From the NCBI RefSeq assembly GCF_019977315.1, contig NZ_AP024652.1, positions 4,092,001 through 4,156,000 on the forward strand: a stretch of 64,000 nucleotides of DNA, read 5' to 3'. Below, in pieces: positions 37,292-46,076 of this stretch (its first letter is position 1; every line of letters begins with the position of its first letter). Below the pieces are notes generated by a model, which had not been told where the DNA came from, did not search any database, and was given only the letters and a program-made list of their open reading frames with translations. This DNA comes from Arthrobacter sp. StoSoilB22 (GTDB lineage Bacteria > Actinomycetota > Actinomycetes > Actinomycetales > Micrococcaceae). A program made the position numbers and the translations under genes.

Positions 37292-37798
37292 TCACTTCTT
37301 GGGGCGAGCCTGAACCAGGTTGGCGAACGGCAGGCGCCCATGAGCGGCCACGAAGCCTGCGTGGAAGGCGGCCTCGGCTGCATTGACCTCGGAAGCCGGG
37401 AGTTCCTTCCACGCGATGATCAGGTCCAAGGCGTCGCGGAGTTGCCAGATGAGCCGTGCGTCCCAAACGACGGTTGGCCGTCCACGGCCGTAGTCCAGAA
37501 ACTCTTGGATCTGCTTGCGGAGCCCGCGATTACCTTGGCTCCCGGCGCTGGCTTTGCCGATGTAGAGCACAGAAGCGTCGGGCACCCATTCGGCTTCCAG
37601 TTCGTCACGCTTGAGATTGGGGTCTTTCTTCTTGAACGTGCCTGCAGTGCTCTTACCGAGGAATAAGGGCTCGAAGTCCGCGGGGCGGAGGATCACGAAA
37701 ATGCCCGGGCCCTGCGGAATCCTCATAAGATCGAGTTCGTCGATCGGCCGGAAGCCGGTGAACCCGTTCTCGGTGAGGGACTTTTTGGTGAAGATCAT
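37292..37798 (-). CDS. GIY-YIG-like nuclease-domain protein
   Basis: The 168-residue protein has elements arranged as in GIY-YIG domains: PGIFVILR (about 31-38), VLYIGKA (about 76-82), an arginine in GLRKQIQEFLDYG, and EAAFHAGFVAAHGRLPFAN near the end with Glu and Asn. A long insert with Lys/Asp lies between the first two motifs. Such domains cut DNA in repair, homing or restriction. The assignment is by motif order only. It is divergent from the HipB-like gene and could share its operators at 37893-37960. Confidence 0.55.
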   Translation of the reverse strand: MIFTKKSLTENGFTGFRPIDELDLMRIPQGPGIFVILRPADFEPLFLGKSTAGTFKKKDPNLKRDELEAEWVPDASVLYIGKASAGSQGNRGLRKQIQEFLDYGRGRPTVVWDARLIWQLRDALDLIIAWKELPASEVNAAEAAFHAGFVAAHGRLPFANLVQARPKK

Positions 37799-37892
37799 GG
37801 TTCATTGTGTCAAGCCCACGTCATAACCTCTGCTGCCAGCCCGGCGTCCGTCAATTTGGACCAGGGCTTTTCAAGGAGGCAGAAGATGCACT

Positions 37893-37960
37893 GTCGCCAT
37901 ACGGCAACAAAAGCTAAAGTCGGCGTACGGCGACATCCTCCAAAGTTGCCGTACGGCGAC
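37893..37960. promoter_or_regulatory. Three 16-bp palindromic operators at 26-bp intervals
   Basis: GTCGCCATACGGCAAC (37893-37908), GTCGGCGTACGGCGAC (37919-37934) and GTTGCCGTACGGCGAC (37945-37960) derive from the palindrome GTCGCCGTACGGCGAC. Starts are exactly 26 bases apart. The third abuts the ribosome site of the HipB-like gene, so binding would repress it and perhaps the divergent GIY-YIG gene. Confidence 0.85.
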
Positions 37961-37970
37961 AGGAGTGGAA

Positions 37971-38195
37971 TTGCGTACGGTTCGAGAGGCTGGTCCGCTG
38001 GTGCGTGAGCTTCGCGACGAGCGTGGCTGGTCACAGAAGGAACTCGCCCGCCGGGCGAACGTGTCGCGAACCTTCGTGATCGATGTGGAGTCCGGCAAAG
38101 CCACCGTGGAGACATCGAAATTCATGGACGTCTTCCAAGCTCTGGGATTCGAAATTGCCATTCGCAACAGCGAGACGGGCAATGTCCGATGGTAA
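37971..38195 (+). CDS. HipB-like helix-turn-helix regulator (orphan antitoxin type)
   Basis: The protein of about 74 residues is an Xre/HipB-type HTH: LVRELRDERGWSQKELARRA, then VSRTFVIDVESGKATVETS and KFMDVFQALGFEIAIRNSE. A TTG at 37971 is five bases after AGGAG; GTG 37965 is an alternative. HipB normally pairs with the kinase HipA encoded immediately after. Here only a nine-codon frame (MSDGKRTRR, 38182-38211) overlaps the end, so hipA is absent or reduced to a stub. The three upstream palindromes are likely its own operators. Confidence 0.82.
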   Translation: MRTVREAGPLVRELRDERGWSQKELARRANVSRTFVIDVESGKATVETSKFMDVFQALGFEIAIRNSETGNVRW

Positions 38196-38288
38196 ACGAA
38201 CGCGCAGATAGAACGTATCCCACGTTGCCCCGAGGGGACGCCGGGGTCCACAAGAAAGTCCCCAAACCGTGAAGCGACTCTTTCAGCG

Positions 38289-38318
38289 TTGACACGCCCT
38301 TGTGACCCGTGCCATATT
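38289..38318 (+). promoter_or_regulatory. Promoter of asparagine operon, leaderless start
   Basis: TTGACA (38289-38294) and CATATT (38313-38318) are separated by 18 bases. The expected transcription start is at or next to the GTG at 38325, so the first message would be leaderless. Confidence 0.65.
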
Positions 38319-38324
38319 CAGAGC

Positions 38325-39044
38325 GTGAACCTGTCAGACAGCCGGACAGCCGGACAGCAAGGACCTCAGGGTGGGCATACGCCCATCTCACGCATCTCCG
38401 CAGCCGAGGCGGTCTTTGCGGCACTCCGCCGCGCCATTGAGGGCGGCCAGTTCGATATCGGCACCAAGCTGAGTTCCGAGGCAACGTTGGCAGGCCAGTA
38501 CGGCGTGAGCCGCTCAGTCATCAGGGAAGCTTTGAGGTCCTGCAACACCTTGGGCCTCACGGTGACCAAGACCGGCAAGGGCACGTTCATTGTGGCCAAC
38601 AAGGTTGCTAACGACCTTACCTTGGGTCAGTACAGTGCGCGGGATCTTAACGAAGCACGTCCTCACATCGAGATCCCGGCAGCGGGACTGGCGGCTCAAA
38701 GAAGGACCGAGGAAGAACTGGAACACCTCAAGGAAATCGTCCAGGAGATGCTCACCGAGAACGATCCCGAAGCGTGGGTGAACCTGGACGCCAGCTTCCA
38801 TTCAGCCGTTGCCCGCGCCAGCGGGAACCGTGTGTTTGCCAGCGTCGTCTCGGACATTCGTGAAGCCCTGGCCCACCAGTCCGAAACCTTGAACCTCGTC
38901 GCAGACCGGCAACACCGCTCGGACGAGGAACACGTCGCAGTACTCAACGCAATCGAAGCCGGCGACTCCGAAGCCGCGAGCAACGCGATGGCCGCTCATC
39001 TGCAGGCCGTCAGCGTGGCACTGGACACGATCCTCAGCAAATGA
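38325..39044 (+). CDS. FadR/GntR-family regulator of the asparagine operon
   Basis: The 239-residue protein has a winged helix at about 25-95 (AIEGGQFDIGTKLSSEATLA, VSRSVIREALRS) and an FCD ligand-binding domain (about 105-230). GTG 38325 is chosen because the promoter leaves almost no leader; an upstream frame would start inside the -35 box. It overlaps the asparaginase gene by four bases, so it probably senses asparagine, aspartate or a related acid and controls its own operon. Confidence 0.88.
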   Translation: MNLSDSRTAGQQGPQGGHTPISRISAAEAVFAALRRAIEGGQFDIGTKLSSEATLAGQYGVSRSVIREALRSCNTLGLTVTKTGKGTFIVANKVANDLTLGQYSARDLNEARPHIEIPAAGLAAQRRTEEELEHLKEIVQEMLTENDPEAWVNLDASFHSAVARASGNRVFASVVSDIREALAHQSETLNLVADRQHRSDEEHVAVLNAIEAGDSEAASNAMAAHLQAVSVALDTILSK

Positions 39045-40069
39045 CACATCCGAAGGACACTATGCCCGCCCCTGCAGCACCGGCCCACCAGGCCGCGGCA
39101 CTGAACATAAAGCCGCCCCACCACGTCCCGCTCGTAGAGGTAACACGTGACGGCTTGGTGGAGAGCATCCACTACGGCTCGTTGATCGCCCTCACAGCGG
39201 GCGGCAGCACCGCCGTCGAGGCTGGCGAGCCGGCCGCCCCCATGTACCCGCGTTCCAGCCTGAAGCCATTACAGGCTGTTGCCTTGCTCAAGGCCGGGTT
39301 GGACATCCCCCAGCACCTCTTGGCCCTTACGGCGGCCAGCCACTCCGGCGCGCAGATGCACCGCGACGGCGCCGTTGAGATCCTGAAGCTGCACGGCCTC
39401 ACCGAGGCGGCCTTGGGTAACAGCCAGGACCTCCCCTTCGGTGTCCCTGAACGTGAAGAGTGGCTCCGCGCCGGCAACGGCCCCACCCAGCTCGCGCAGA
39501 ACTGCTCCGGCAAGCACGCCTCCATGACCGCCGTCTGCGTCATCAACGGCTGGCCTGTGGAGGGCTACTTGCACCCCGGGCACCCCTTGCAGGTCCTGGT
39601 CCGCGACACCATCACAGAGCTCACTGGCGAAGAAGCCGCTGCGGTCAGCACGGACGGCTGTGGTACCCCGCTCTTCGCGCACTCGCTGCACGGCATGGCG
39701 CGCGCTTACGGCCGCCTCGCCGCTGCCGATGAAAGCACAGACGAGGGCAAGGTTGCCCACGCCATGCGCCGGTTCCCGGAGATGGTGGCTGGTGAGAGCC
39801 GTGACGTTACAGCCCTCATGCGGGCCGTTCCCGGCTTGCTCGCGAAGGATGGTTTTGAAGGCCTCCAGCTGGTTGGCCTCCCGGACGGCACCGGCGTCGC
39901 AGTGAAGATTTCCGACGGCGGCGATCGCGCCCGCATGCCCGTCACCGTCGAGGTTCTTCGCCGGTTGGGCGTCGACGGCGGCAGCCTGGACACGCTTCAA
40001 AGCCCCCCTGTGCTGGGCGGCGGCCTTCCGGTCGGCGAGCTCCGCGCAGCCCAAATTTTCAGCAACTAA
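39041..40069 (+). CDS. L-asparaginase (R. etli AnsA-like, PF06089 type)
   Basis: The 342-residue protein resembles the rhizobial-type asparaginase family rather than the E. coli one: YPRSSLKPLQAVALLKAGLD, ASHSGAQMHRDG, NCSGKHASMTAVC and DGCGTPLFA. The catalytic Ser/Lys surroundings (SSLKP) and the Cys of NCSGKH are present. It hydrolyses asparagine to aspartate and ammonia. It is followed after 13 bases by the aspartase gene and then by a permease, giving a full import and breakdown unit. Confidence 0.92.
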   Translation: MTHPKDTMPAPAAPAHQAAALNIKPPHHVPLVEVTRDGLVESIHYGSLIALTAGGSTAVEAGEPAAPMYPRSSLKPLQAVALLKAGLDIPQHLLALTAASHSGAQMHRDGAVEILKLHGLTEAALGNSQDLPFGVPEREEWLRAGNGPTQLAQNCSGKHASMTAVCVINGWPVEGYLHPGHPLQVLVRDTITELTGEEAAAVSTDGCGTPLFAHSLHGMARAYGRLAAADESTDEGKVAHAMRRFPEMVAGESRDVTALMRAVPGLLAKDGFEGLQLVGLPDGTGVAVKISDGGDRARMPVTVEVLRRLGVDGGSLDTLQSPPVLGGGLPVGELRAAQIFSN

Positions 40070-40082
40070 ACCAAGGACAGCT

Positions 40083-41498
40083 ATGACCACCGTCGATCAG
40101 GCGATCCCCCTCCGTTCCGAACACGACCTTTTGGGCGACCGCAATGTCCCCGCGGATGCCTACTGGGGCGTGCACACCCTCCGCGCTATCGAGAACTTCC
40201 CCATCACCGGGCAACCCCTCTCCACCAACAAGCACCTGGTTAGGGGCCTGGCGGCCGTAAAGCAGGCAGCCGCACGCACCAACCATGAGCTTGGCCTGCT
40301 GGATGCCGAGAAGGCAGGCGCCATCGAGCAGGCATGCCAGGACATCCTTGACGGCATGCTGCACGAGCAGTTCATGGTGGACGTGATCCAGGGCGGTGCG
40401 GGAACCAGTTCCAACATGAACGCCAATGAGGTCATCGCCAACCGGGCGTTAGAGATCCTGGGCCACCCCAAGGGCGAGTACTCCAAGCTTCACCCCAATG
40501 ACCACGTGAACCTGAGCCAGTCCACCAACGACGTTTACCCGACGGCCGTGAACCTCGCCACGATCTTCTCCGTGAAGGAACTCCTGGAGGCCCTCGAGGA
40601 ACTCGAGTTGGCCTTCGCCGAGAAGGGCCGGGAGTTCCGGACCGTGGTGAAGATGGGTCGCACGCAGTTGCAGGACGCGGTTCCCATGACACTTGGCCAG
40701 GAGTTCGGCGGGTACGCCGTGACCATCGGCGAGGACCGGGCGCGCCTGGACGAATCCCACATGCTGATCCACGAGATCAACCTCGGTGCCACGGCAATCG
40801 GCACGGGGTTGAATGCCCCGGCCGGTTACGCGGATGCCGCGTGCCGCCATCTGGCCGACATCACTGGCCTTCCCCTCATTACTGCTGCTGACCTCATTGA
40901 GGCCACGCAGGACGTGGGTGCGTTCGTCCACCTGTCCGGCGTGCTGAAGCGCGTGGCCGTGAAACTCTCCAAGATTTGTAACGACCTCCGCTTGCTGTCT
41001 TCCGGACCGCGTGCGGGTTTGGGCGAGATCAACCTTCCGGCCGTGCAGTCCGGTTCGTCGATCATGCCCGGCAAGATCAATCCGGTGATCCCGGAAGTGG
41101 TCAGCCAGGTGGCGTATGAGGTCATCGGCAACGATGTCACAGTCACCATGGCCGCGGAGGCCGGCCAGCTCCAGCTGAACGCCTTCGAACCGATCATTGT
41201 GCACAGCCTGCACAAGAGCATCTCCCACCTGGAAGCAGCGTGCCGCACCCTTACGGCGCGCTGCGTCCGGGGCATCACTGCAAACACCGAACGGCTACGG
41301 CTTACCGTGGAGCAGTCGATCGGTCTCGTCACGGCATTGAACCCCCATATCGGCTACGCCTCCGCCACCGCTATCGCCCAGGAAGCGTTGGCAACGGGCA
41401 AGGGCGTTGCAGAACTCGTGTTGGAGCACGGTCTCCTGACCGCTGCCCAGCTGGAGGAACTGCTGAGCCCCGAGCGTCTGGCAAATCTCAGCAAATAG
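40083..41498 (+). CDS. aspA: Aspartate ammonia-lyase
   Basis: The 471-residue protein is a fumarase/aspartase superfamily enzyme with GSSIMPGKINPV (catalytic loop, about 320) and SQSTNDVYPTAVNLA. It converts aspartate to fumarate and ammonia. Fumarase C is an alternative for such sequences, but the asparaginase before and the amino-acid permease after strongly favour aspartase. Confidence 0.93.
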   Translation: MTTVDQAIPLRSEHDLLGDRNVPADAYWGVHTLRAIENFPITGQPLSTNKHLVRGLAAVKQAAARTNHELGLLDAEKAGAIEQACQDILDGMLHEQFMVDVIQGGAGTSSNMNANEVIANRALEILGHPKGEYSKLHPNDHVNLSQSTNDVYPTAVNLATIFSVKELLEALEELELAFAEKGREFRTVVKMGRTQLQDAVPMTLGQEFGGYAVTIGEDRARLDESHMLIHEINLGATAIGTGLNAPAGYADAACRHLADITGLPLITAADLIEATQDVGAFVHLSGVLKRVAVKLSKICNDLRLLSSGPRAGLGEINLPAVQSGSSIMPGKINPVIPEVVSQVAYEVIGNDVTVTMAAEAGQLQLNAFEPIIVHSLHKSISHLEAACRTLTARCVRGITANTERLRLTVEQSIGLVTALNPHIGYASATAIAQEALATGKGVAELVLEHGLLTAAQLEELLSPERLANLSK

Positions 41499-41636
41499 GC
41501 CGAAACTGGCCTGTAAGCGCTCCGACCAGCCGTCCCGCCCCATGAGGCATACCCCCACGAGGCTTTGTTCTGCGTGCCCGAATCCCTCTCCGGGCGCGCC
41601 CAGGACACCCCCAACAGGACACCCCTAAGGATTCCA

Positions 41637-43145
41637 ATGACCAACCCCATCACGGACCACACGGTCCCGGCCCAAGCGCACGCCAGCGAGAAAGCCCTCC
41701 ACCAGGAGGACTCCGGCTACCACAAGGACCTCAAGCCCCGCCAGATCCAGATGATCGCGATCGGCGGCGCGATCGGCACCGGGCTGTTCCTGGGTGCCGG
41801 CGGCCGACTCAACGCAGCTGGCCCTTCCCTTGTCATCGCGTACGCAATCTGTGGTTTCTTCGCTTTCCTGATCCTCCGCGCACTCGGTGAACTGGTTCTG
41901 CACCGCCCGTCGTCGGGTTCCTTCGTTTCCTACGCCCGTGAGTTCTACGGCGAGAAGGCCGCCTTCGTTTCAGGGTGGTTCTACTGGATCAACTGGGCCA
42001 CCACCACCATCGTGGACATCACCGCCGCGGCGCTGTACATGAACTTCTTCGGAAAATACGTCGCCTGGATTGGCGCTGTTCCGCAATGGGCCTGGGCGCT
42101 GATTGCCCTGGTGGTAGTCCTTTGCCTCAACCTGGTGTCCGTGAAGGTCTTCGGCGAAATGGAGTTCTGGTTCGCGCTGATCAAGGTGGCAGCACTGGTG
42201 GCCTTCCTCCTGGTGGGCACCTACTTCGTCATCTTCGGCACACCCGTGGAAGGCCAGGAAGTCGGCTTCAGCCTCATCGCAGACAACGGCGGCGTCTTCC
42301 CCAACGGCGTCCTTCCCATGATCATCCTCATGCAGGGTGTGCTGTTCGCCTACGCATCGATTGAGCTTATCGGCACTGCAGCCGGCGAAACTGCCAACCC
42401 GGAAAAGATCATGCCCAAGGCCATCAACTCCGTGGTCATCCGCATCGCCCTCTTCTACGTTGGTTCCGTCATCCTCCTGGCCCTGTTGCTCCCGTTCACC
42501 GCATACGAGAAGGGCGTCAGCCCCTTCGTGACGTTCTTCGGCTCCATTGGTGTTGAGGGCGTGGACGTCATCATGAACCTCGTGGTGCTCACCGCGGCCT
42601 TGTCCTCACTGAACGCCGGGCTCTACTCCACGGGCCGCATCCTCCGCTCCATGTCCGTGGCCGGTTCGGCCCCGAAGTTCGCCCAGCGCATGAATAAGGC
42701 TGGCGTCCCGTACGGTGGCATCGCCATCACGGCCGGCGTTTCCCTGCTCGGCGTTCCTCTGAACTACCTGGTCCCGTCCGATGCTTTCGAGATCGTCCTC
42801 AACGTCGCATCCGTGGGCATCATCGTCACGTGGGCCACTATCGTCCTGTGCCAGATGCAGCTCAAACGATGGGCCGACAAGGGGTGGCTCAAGCGCCCGT
42901 CCTTCCGGATGTTTGGTGCCCCCTACACCGGCTGGTTGTCCTTGATCTTCCTGGCAGCTGTGCTGATCATGGTCTTCATCGAGTCCCCATTGACCATGCT
43001 GGTCACCGCGATTGCCTGCGGACTCATGGTCTGGGGCTGGTTCCTGTGCCGCAAGCAAATCCATGAGCTTGCCGCCACCCGCGACGGCTACACCGGCAGC
43101 GCCCCCGTCATCGCCAACCGCCCCCTGCCCGGCGGCGACAAGTAA
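41637..43145 (+). CDS. Amino-acid permease, probably L-asparagine permease (AnsP type)
   Basis: The 502-residue membrane protein has twelve hydrophobic helices and the APC-family start HKDLKPRQIQMIAIGGAIGT, then GLFLGAGGRLNAAGPSL. It follows aspA by 138 bases, with AAGG before the ATG at 41637. Operon position supports asparagine (or aspartate) import; the substrate is otherwise unproven. A strong hairpin follows its stop. Confidence 0.88.
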   Translation: MTNPITDHTVPAQAHASEKALHQEDSGYHKDLKPRQIQMIAIGGAIGTGLFLGAGGRLNAAGPSLVIAYAICGFFAFLILRALGELVLHRPSSGSFVSYAREFYGEKAAFVSGWFYWINWATTTIVDITAAALYMNFFGKYVAWIGAVPQWAWALIALVVVLCLNLVSVKVFGEMEFWFALIKVAALVAFLLVGTYFVIFGTPVEGQEVGFSLIADNGGVFPNGVLPMIILMQGVLFAYASIELIGTAAGETANPEKIMPKAINSVVIRIALFYVGSVILLALLLPFTAYEKGVSPFVTFFGSIGVEGVDVIMNLVVLTAALSSLNAGLYSTGRILRSMSVAGSAPKFAQRMNKAGVPYGGIAITAGVSLLGVPLNYLVPSDAFEIVLNVASVGIIVTWATIVLCQMQLKRWADKGWLKRPSFRMFGAPYTGWLSLIFLAAVLIMVFIESPLTMLVTAIACGLMVWGWFLCRKQIHELAATRDGYTGSAPVIANRPLPGGDK

Positions 43146-43165
43146 CAGGCAACTACCGCTAGTTC

Positions 43166-43219
43166 ACGACGGCGGCACCCGGGTTCCGTACCAATCGGAA
43201 CCCAGGTGCCGCCGTCGTA
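43166..43219 (+). terminator. Strong hairpin terminating the asparagine operon
   Basis: ACGACGGCGGCACC-CGGGTTCCG pairs with CGGAACCC-AGGTGCCGCCGTCGT across a 7-base loop, a stem of more than 20 pairs. No T-run follows. Confidence 0.75.
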
Positions 43220-43255
43220 CGTTAACGCACCCAACTGAGAAGGGGGCGGACACAG

Positions 43256-43264
43256 ACATCCGAT
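43256..43264. promoter_or_regulatory. ACATCCGAT motif before FadR-type gene
   Basis: ACATCCGAT matches the core of two sites in the divergent fucose promoter (48720-48730 and 48786-48795, read on the complement). It lies about 23 bases before the regulator's start, fitting an autoregulatory operator. Confidence 0.55.
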
Positions 43265-43286
43265 CATTCGTGGCTACTATTGGTCC

Positions 43287-43958
43287 ATGGCTGTCACAGA
43301 CGAGGCGATCAGCAAGATCAAAGACATGCTGATCCGCGGCGAACTCAAGGCCGGCGACCGACTCCCGCCGGAAAAAGAACTGAGCGAACGGCTCGGCCTT
43401 TCAAGGAGTTCATTGCGTGAGGCTGTGAAGGCCCTGGAGCTGATCCGTGTGCTGGATGTTCGCCGCGGCGATGGCACCTACGTGACAAGCCTCGACGCGA
43501 AGCTGCTCAACGAGGCCGTAGGGTTCGTCGTTGACCTGCACCAGGACCGGTCCATCCTGGAACTCTTTGAGGTCCGACGAATCCTGGAGCCCGCAACCGC
43601 ACACCTGGCGGCCGCTAAAATCACGCCGGCCGAGCTGCAAGCCCTGCGAAGCACCATGGACGGCATCGACGAGAACACGGACGTCGAGGAACTCGTCGCG
43701 CATGACCTGCAATTTCACAGCATCATTACCGAGGCCGCGGGAAACGACTACCTCGGGAGCCTCTTGGAAGCACTGTCCAGCAGCACCGTGCGGGCCCGGA
43801 TCTGGCGTGGACTGACGCAGGAAAAAGCTGTGGCGCACACCCTGGCGGAGCACCACGCAATTGCTGACGCCTTGGAACGCGGCGACGCTGAACTGGTGCG
43901 AGCCCTGGTCACCGTGCATATCAGCGGCGTAGAGAACTGGTTGCGGCAGGCGCTCTAA
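43287..43958 (+). CDS. FadR/GntR-family regulator, likely controls fucose genes
   Basis: The 223-residue protein has an N-terminal winged helix (about 5-65: GELKAGDRLPPEKELSERLG, LSRSSLREAVKALELI) and an FCD domain (about 80-215, with metal/ligand residues around DLQFH and AEHHAIADAL). FCD regulators bind acids such as sugar acids or lactate. Its stop overlaps that of the fuconolactonase gene, at the end of the fucose cluster. The shared ACATCCGA motif makes this the best local candidate regulator. Confidence 0.88.
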   Translation: MAVTDEAISKIKDMLIRGELKAGDRLPPEKELSERLGLSRSSLREAVKALELIRVLDVRRGDGTYVTSLDAKLLNEAVGFVVDLHQDRSILELFEVRRILEPATAHLAAAKITPAELQALRSTMDGIDENTDVEELVAHDLQFHSIITEAAGNDYLGSLLEALSSSTVRARIWRGLTQEKAVAHTLAEHHAIADALERGDAELVRALVTVHISGVENWLRQAL

Positions 43959-44824
43959 TTGTCCGGCAAAGGGGTGACTGCCAAGCCGTAGGTCCGCACC
44001 GCCGTCTCCTCCAGCACAAGGTCCTGCTCCGAGGGACTCAAGGAAGACACCAGTTCCAGCAGGACATCCAGCGTCCGGCCGTACGGTGCACCCACAGTAC
44101 TCACTGGCCAGTCACCGCCAATCATCAAACGCCCCGGCCCGAATGCCTCCAATGCTGTTTCAAACAGCGGCCGCAACGCATCCGCGGTGTAGTCGACTCC
44201 GGGCAAATGTAAGCCGGAAAGTTTGGCCACTGTGTTCGGCTCCCGTCCCAGCGCCAGGAAGTCTGCGCGCCATAGGTCCATGAGCGAAGGATCAGCCAGC
44301 GGCGGCTTACCCAAATGATCCAGCACAACGGTCAGTTCCGGCATCTCACGGGCGAGCCGAACCGCAGAACCCAGGTGCCGCGGAAAAGCATCGGGGATGT
44401 CCAAGGTGAGGCCGCGCCGCGCCACCAGCGCCAGCGACTCCCGAACAGGCGGAAGATCCAGGAAATCATCCCGGGGATCGTCATGCACCAGATGCCGCAC
44501 TCCCCTGAAAACCGCTTGAGCCGTGAATCGGTGCAACTGCTCAGCGGCGTCAGCCGGCGCGTCCAACCTGATCCAGCCCACCACTCCGAACACCCAGGGA
44601 TTCCTCGCGGCGACGGCCAACATGCTTTCGGTATCGGCAACGGAATCGTCGGCCTGCACCAGCACGGCTCCCCTGACTCCGGCAGCGTCCAACGTCTGGC
44701 GCGCCTCATCTTCGCCGAAGCTGCGGAAGAGTTCACCATGCTGCGGGCCCAGCCACGGATAGTGGCGCGCACCGCCGGTGACGAAGGTGTCCAGGGTCCA
44801 CAAATGCAGGTGCGAATCAATCAC
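43955..44824 (-). CDS. L-fuconolactonase-like amidohydrolase
   Basis: The protein of about 289 residues, starting at GTG 44824, is an amidohydrolase_2 protein: IDSHLHLW at its N-terminus, GVRHLVHDDP, LDHLGKPPL and GGDWPVSTVGAPYG. These are the L-fucono-1,5-lactonase family marks. It opens the lactone made by fucose dehydrogenase to L-fuconate. The GTG overlaps the dehydrogenase stop (GTGA). Confidence 0.9.
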   Translation of the reverse strand: MIDSHLHLWTLDTFVTGGARHYPWLGPQHGELFRSFGEDEARQTLDAAGVRGAVLVQADDSVADTESMLAVAARNPWVFGVVGWIRLDAPADAAEQLHRFTAQAVFRGVRHLVHDDPRDDFLDLPPVRESLALVARRGLTLDIPDAFPRHLGSAVRLAREMPELTVVLDHLGKPPLADPSLMDLWRADFLALGREPNTVAKLSGLHLPGVDYTADALRPLFETALEAFGPGRLMIGGDWPVSTVGAPYGRTLDVLLELVSSLSPSEQDLVLEETAVRTYGLAVTPLPDN

Positions 44825-45765
44825 CGCCCAACGCCCTCCAAAGCCTCCCACAGCTCCTCCGGCACGGTCGCCTCCATACGGGCAGCGTTGATGGAGACTT
44901 GTTCAGGAGAAGTCGCCCCGGCTGTCACGTTCACCACTGCCGGGTGCCGCAGCGGAAACTGGAGGGCCGCCGTCGGGAGTTCCACGCCGAAATCGCGGCA
45001 GACGGCCGCGAGCGCACGCGCCCGTTCCAGCACCTCCGTCGGGGCCTGGTCATAGTTGTAGTGTGCGTCTTCGGGGACGTCGGGCCGGGCCAGGAGCCCG
45101 GAGTTGTAGGCGCCAACGCTGACGACGCCGGTGCTGCGCTCGGCACAGCGTTCAAGCAGCGGGACGTCGGGCTGCTCAAGCAGCGTGTACCGTCCGGCGA
45201 GCATCAAAAGGTCCAGATCGGCGGCTTCGACGCATTCCTGGGCGGCCTCGGCGGAGTTGGTGCCCACGCCAATGGCCCGGACCAATCCCTCGGAGCGCAG
45301 CTTCTCCAGAGCAGGAAGGCCCTGTGAGATTCCGTCCTGGAGATCGTGGACATCGGGATCGTGGAGGTAGGCGATGTCCACCTGGTTCAAACCGAGCCGC
45401 TCCAGGGAGTCCTCGATGCTGCGCCGGATGCCCTTCTCGGAGAAGTCCCACACGCGTCGCATGGTGGCGGGGACGTCGAAGCCTTCGGAGTCCTGACCAC
45501 CTGTGGGGTTGGGTTCCAGGAGCCGGCCTACTTTGGTGGAGATGATGAATTCCTCGCGGGGCTTGTCCCGGAGAACGGCGCCCAGTCTTTGCTCGGACAG
45601 GCCCAAGCCGTAGTGGGGCGCGGTATCGAAGTAGCGGATCCCGCTTTCCCAGGCTGCCAGGATGGTTGCGAGCGCTTCTCCGTCGGGGATGGCCCGGTAG
45701 AGGTTACCGATGCCCGCCCCGCCGAAGCCCAGTTTGCCCAGTTTTCGCAGATCGAGTGAGTTCAT
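44821..45765 (-). CDS. L-fucose dehydrogenase (aldo/keto reductase family)
   Basis: The 314-residue AKR has DTAPHYGLGLSEQRLG, ISTKVGRLLEPNPTGG, YLHDPDV and an AKR-type barrel, as in D-threo-aldose/L-fucose 1-dehydrogenases. It oxidises L-fucose to the lactone with NAD(P)+. The ATG at 45765 overlaps the stop of the mutarotase gene, which supports this start over one four codons earlier. Confidence 0.9.
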   Translation of the reverse strand: MNSLDLRKLGKLGFGGAGIGNLYRAIPDGEALATILAAWESGIRYFDTAPHYGLGLSEQRLGAVLRDKPREEFIISTKVGRLLEPNPTGGQDSEGFDVPATMRRVWDFSEKGIRRSIEDSLERLGLNQVDIAYLHDPDVHDLQDGISQGLPALEKLRSEGLVRAIGVGTNSAEAAQECVEAADLDLLMLAGRYTLLEQPDVPLLERCAERSTGVVSVGAYNSGLLARPDVPEDAHYNYDQAPTEVLERARALAAVCRDFGVELPTAALQFPLRHPAVVNVTAGATSPEQVSINAARMEATVPEELWEALEGVGR

Positions 45766-46076
45766 GGCAGTTCCCATACCCTTTGGATACCCGTATCCGC
45801 CCCGGAGTAATCGTCGTGGACCTCTAAGAGTTCAGCCATTCGGGCCTGCCATGGCACATTGGCCGGGTGGTGGGCGAGCGCATGCCGCATTTCTTGATAG
45901 TTGTCGACGTCCACTACGTGGAAGAGGTCGAGCCCGCTGCGCCAGATACGCCAGTTCCGCACTCCGGCTTCCTTGAGTGCCGCCACCAGCTCAGGGGGAA
46001 TGTGCGAGTGGGCGTCAGCGTACGCCTCTTCCGTCCCTGGTTTGAGCCGTGTGTGGAGGGCGATGCTCTCAACCAT
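45762..46076 (-). CDS. Sugar mutarotase (L-rhamnose/L-fucose mutarotase, DUF718)
   Basis: The 104-residue protein matches the RhaM/DUF718 fold: LKPGTEEAYADAHSHIPPEL, VRNWRIWRSGLDLFHVVDVD, HHPANVPWQARMAELL. In this cluster it most likely interconverts the anomers of L-fucose for the dehydrogenase. The start overlaps the fucosidase stop by eight bases. Confidence 0.9.
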   Translation of the reverse strand: MVESIALHTRLKPGTEEAYADAHSHIPPELVAALKEAGVRNWRIWRSGLDLFHVVDVDNYQEMRHALAHHPANVPWQARMAELLEVHDDYSGADTGIQRVWELP

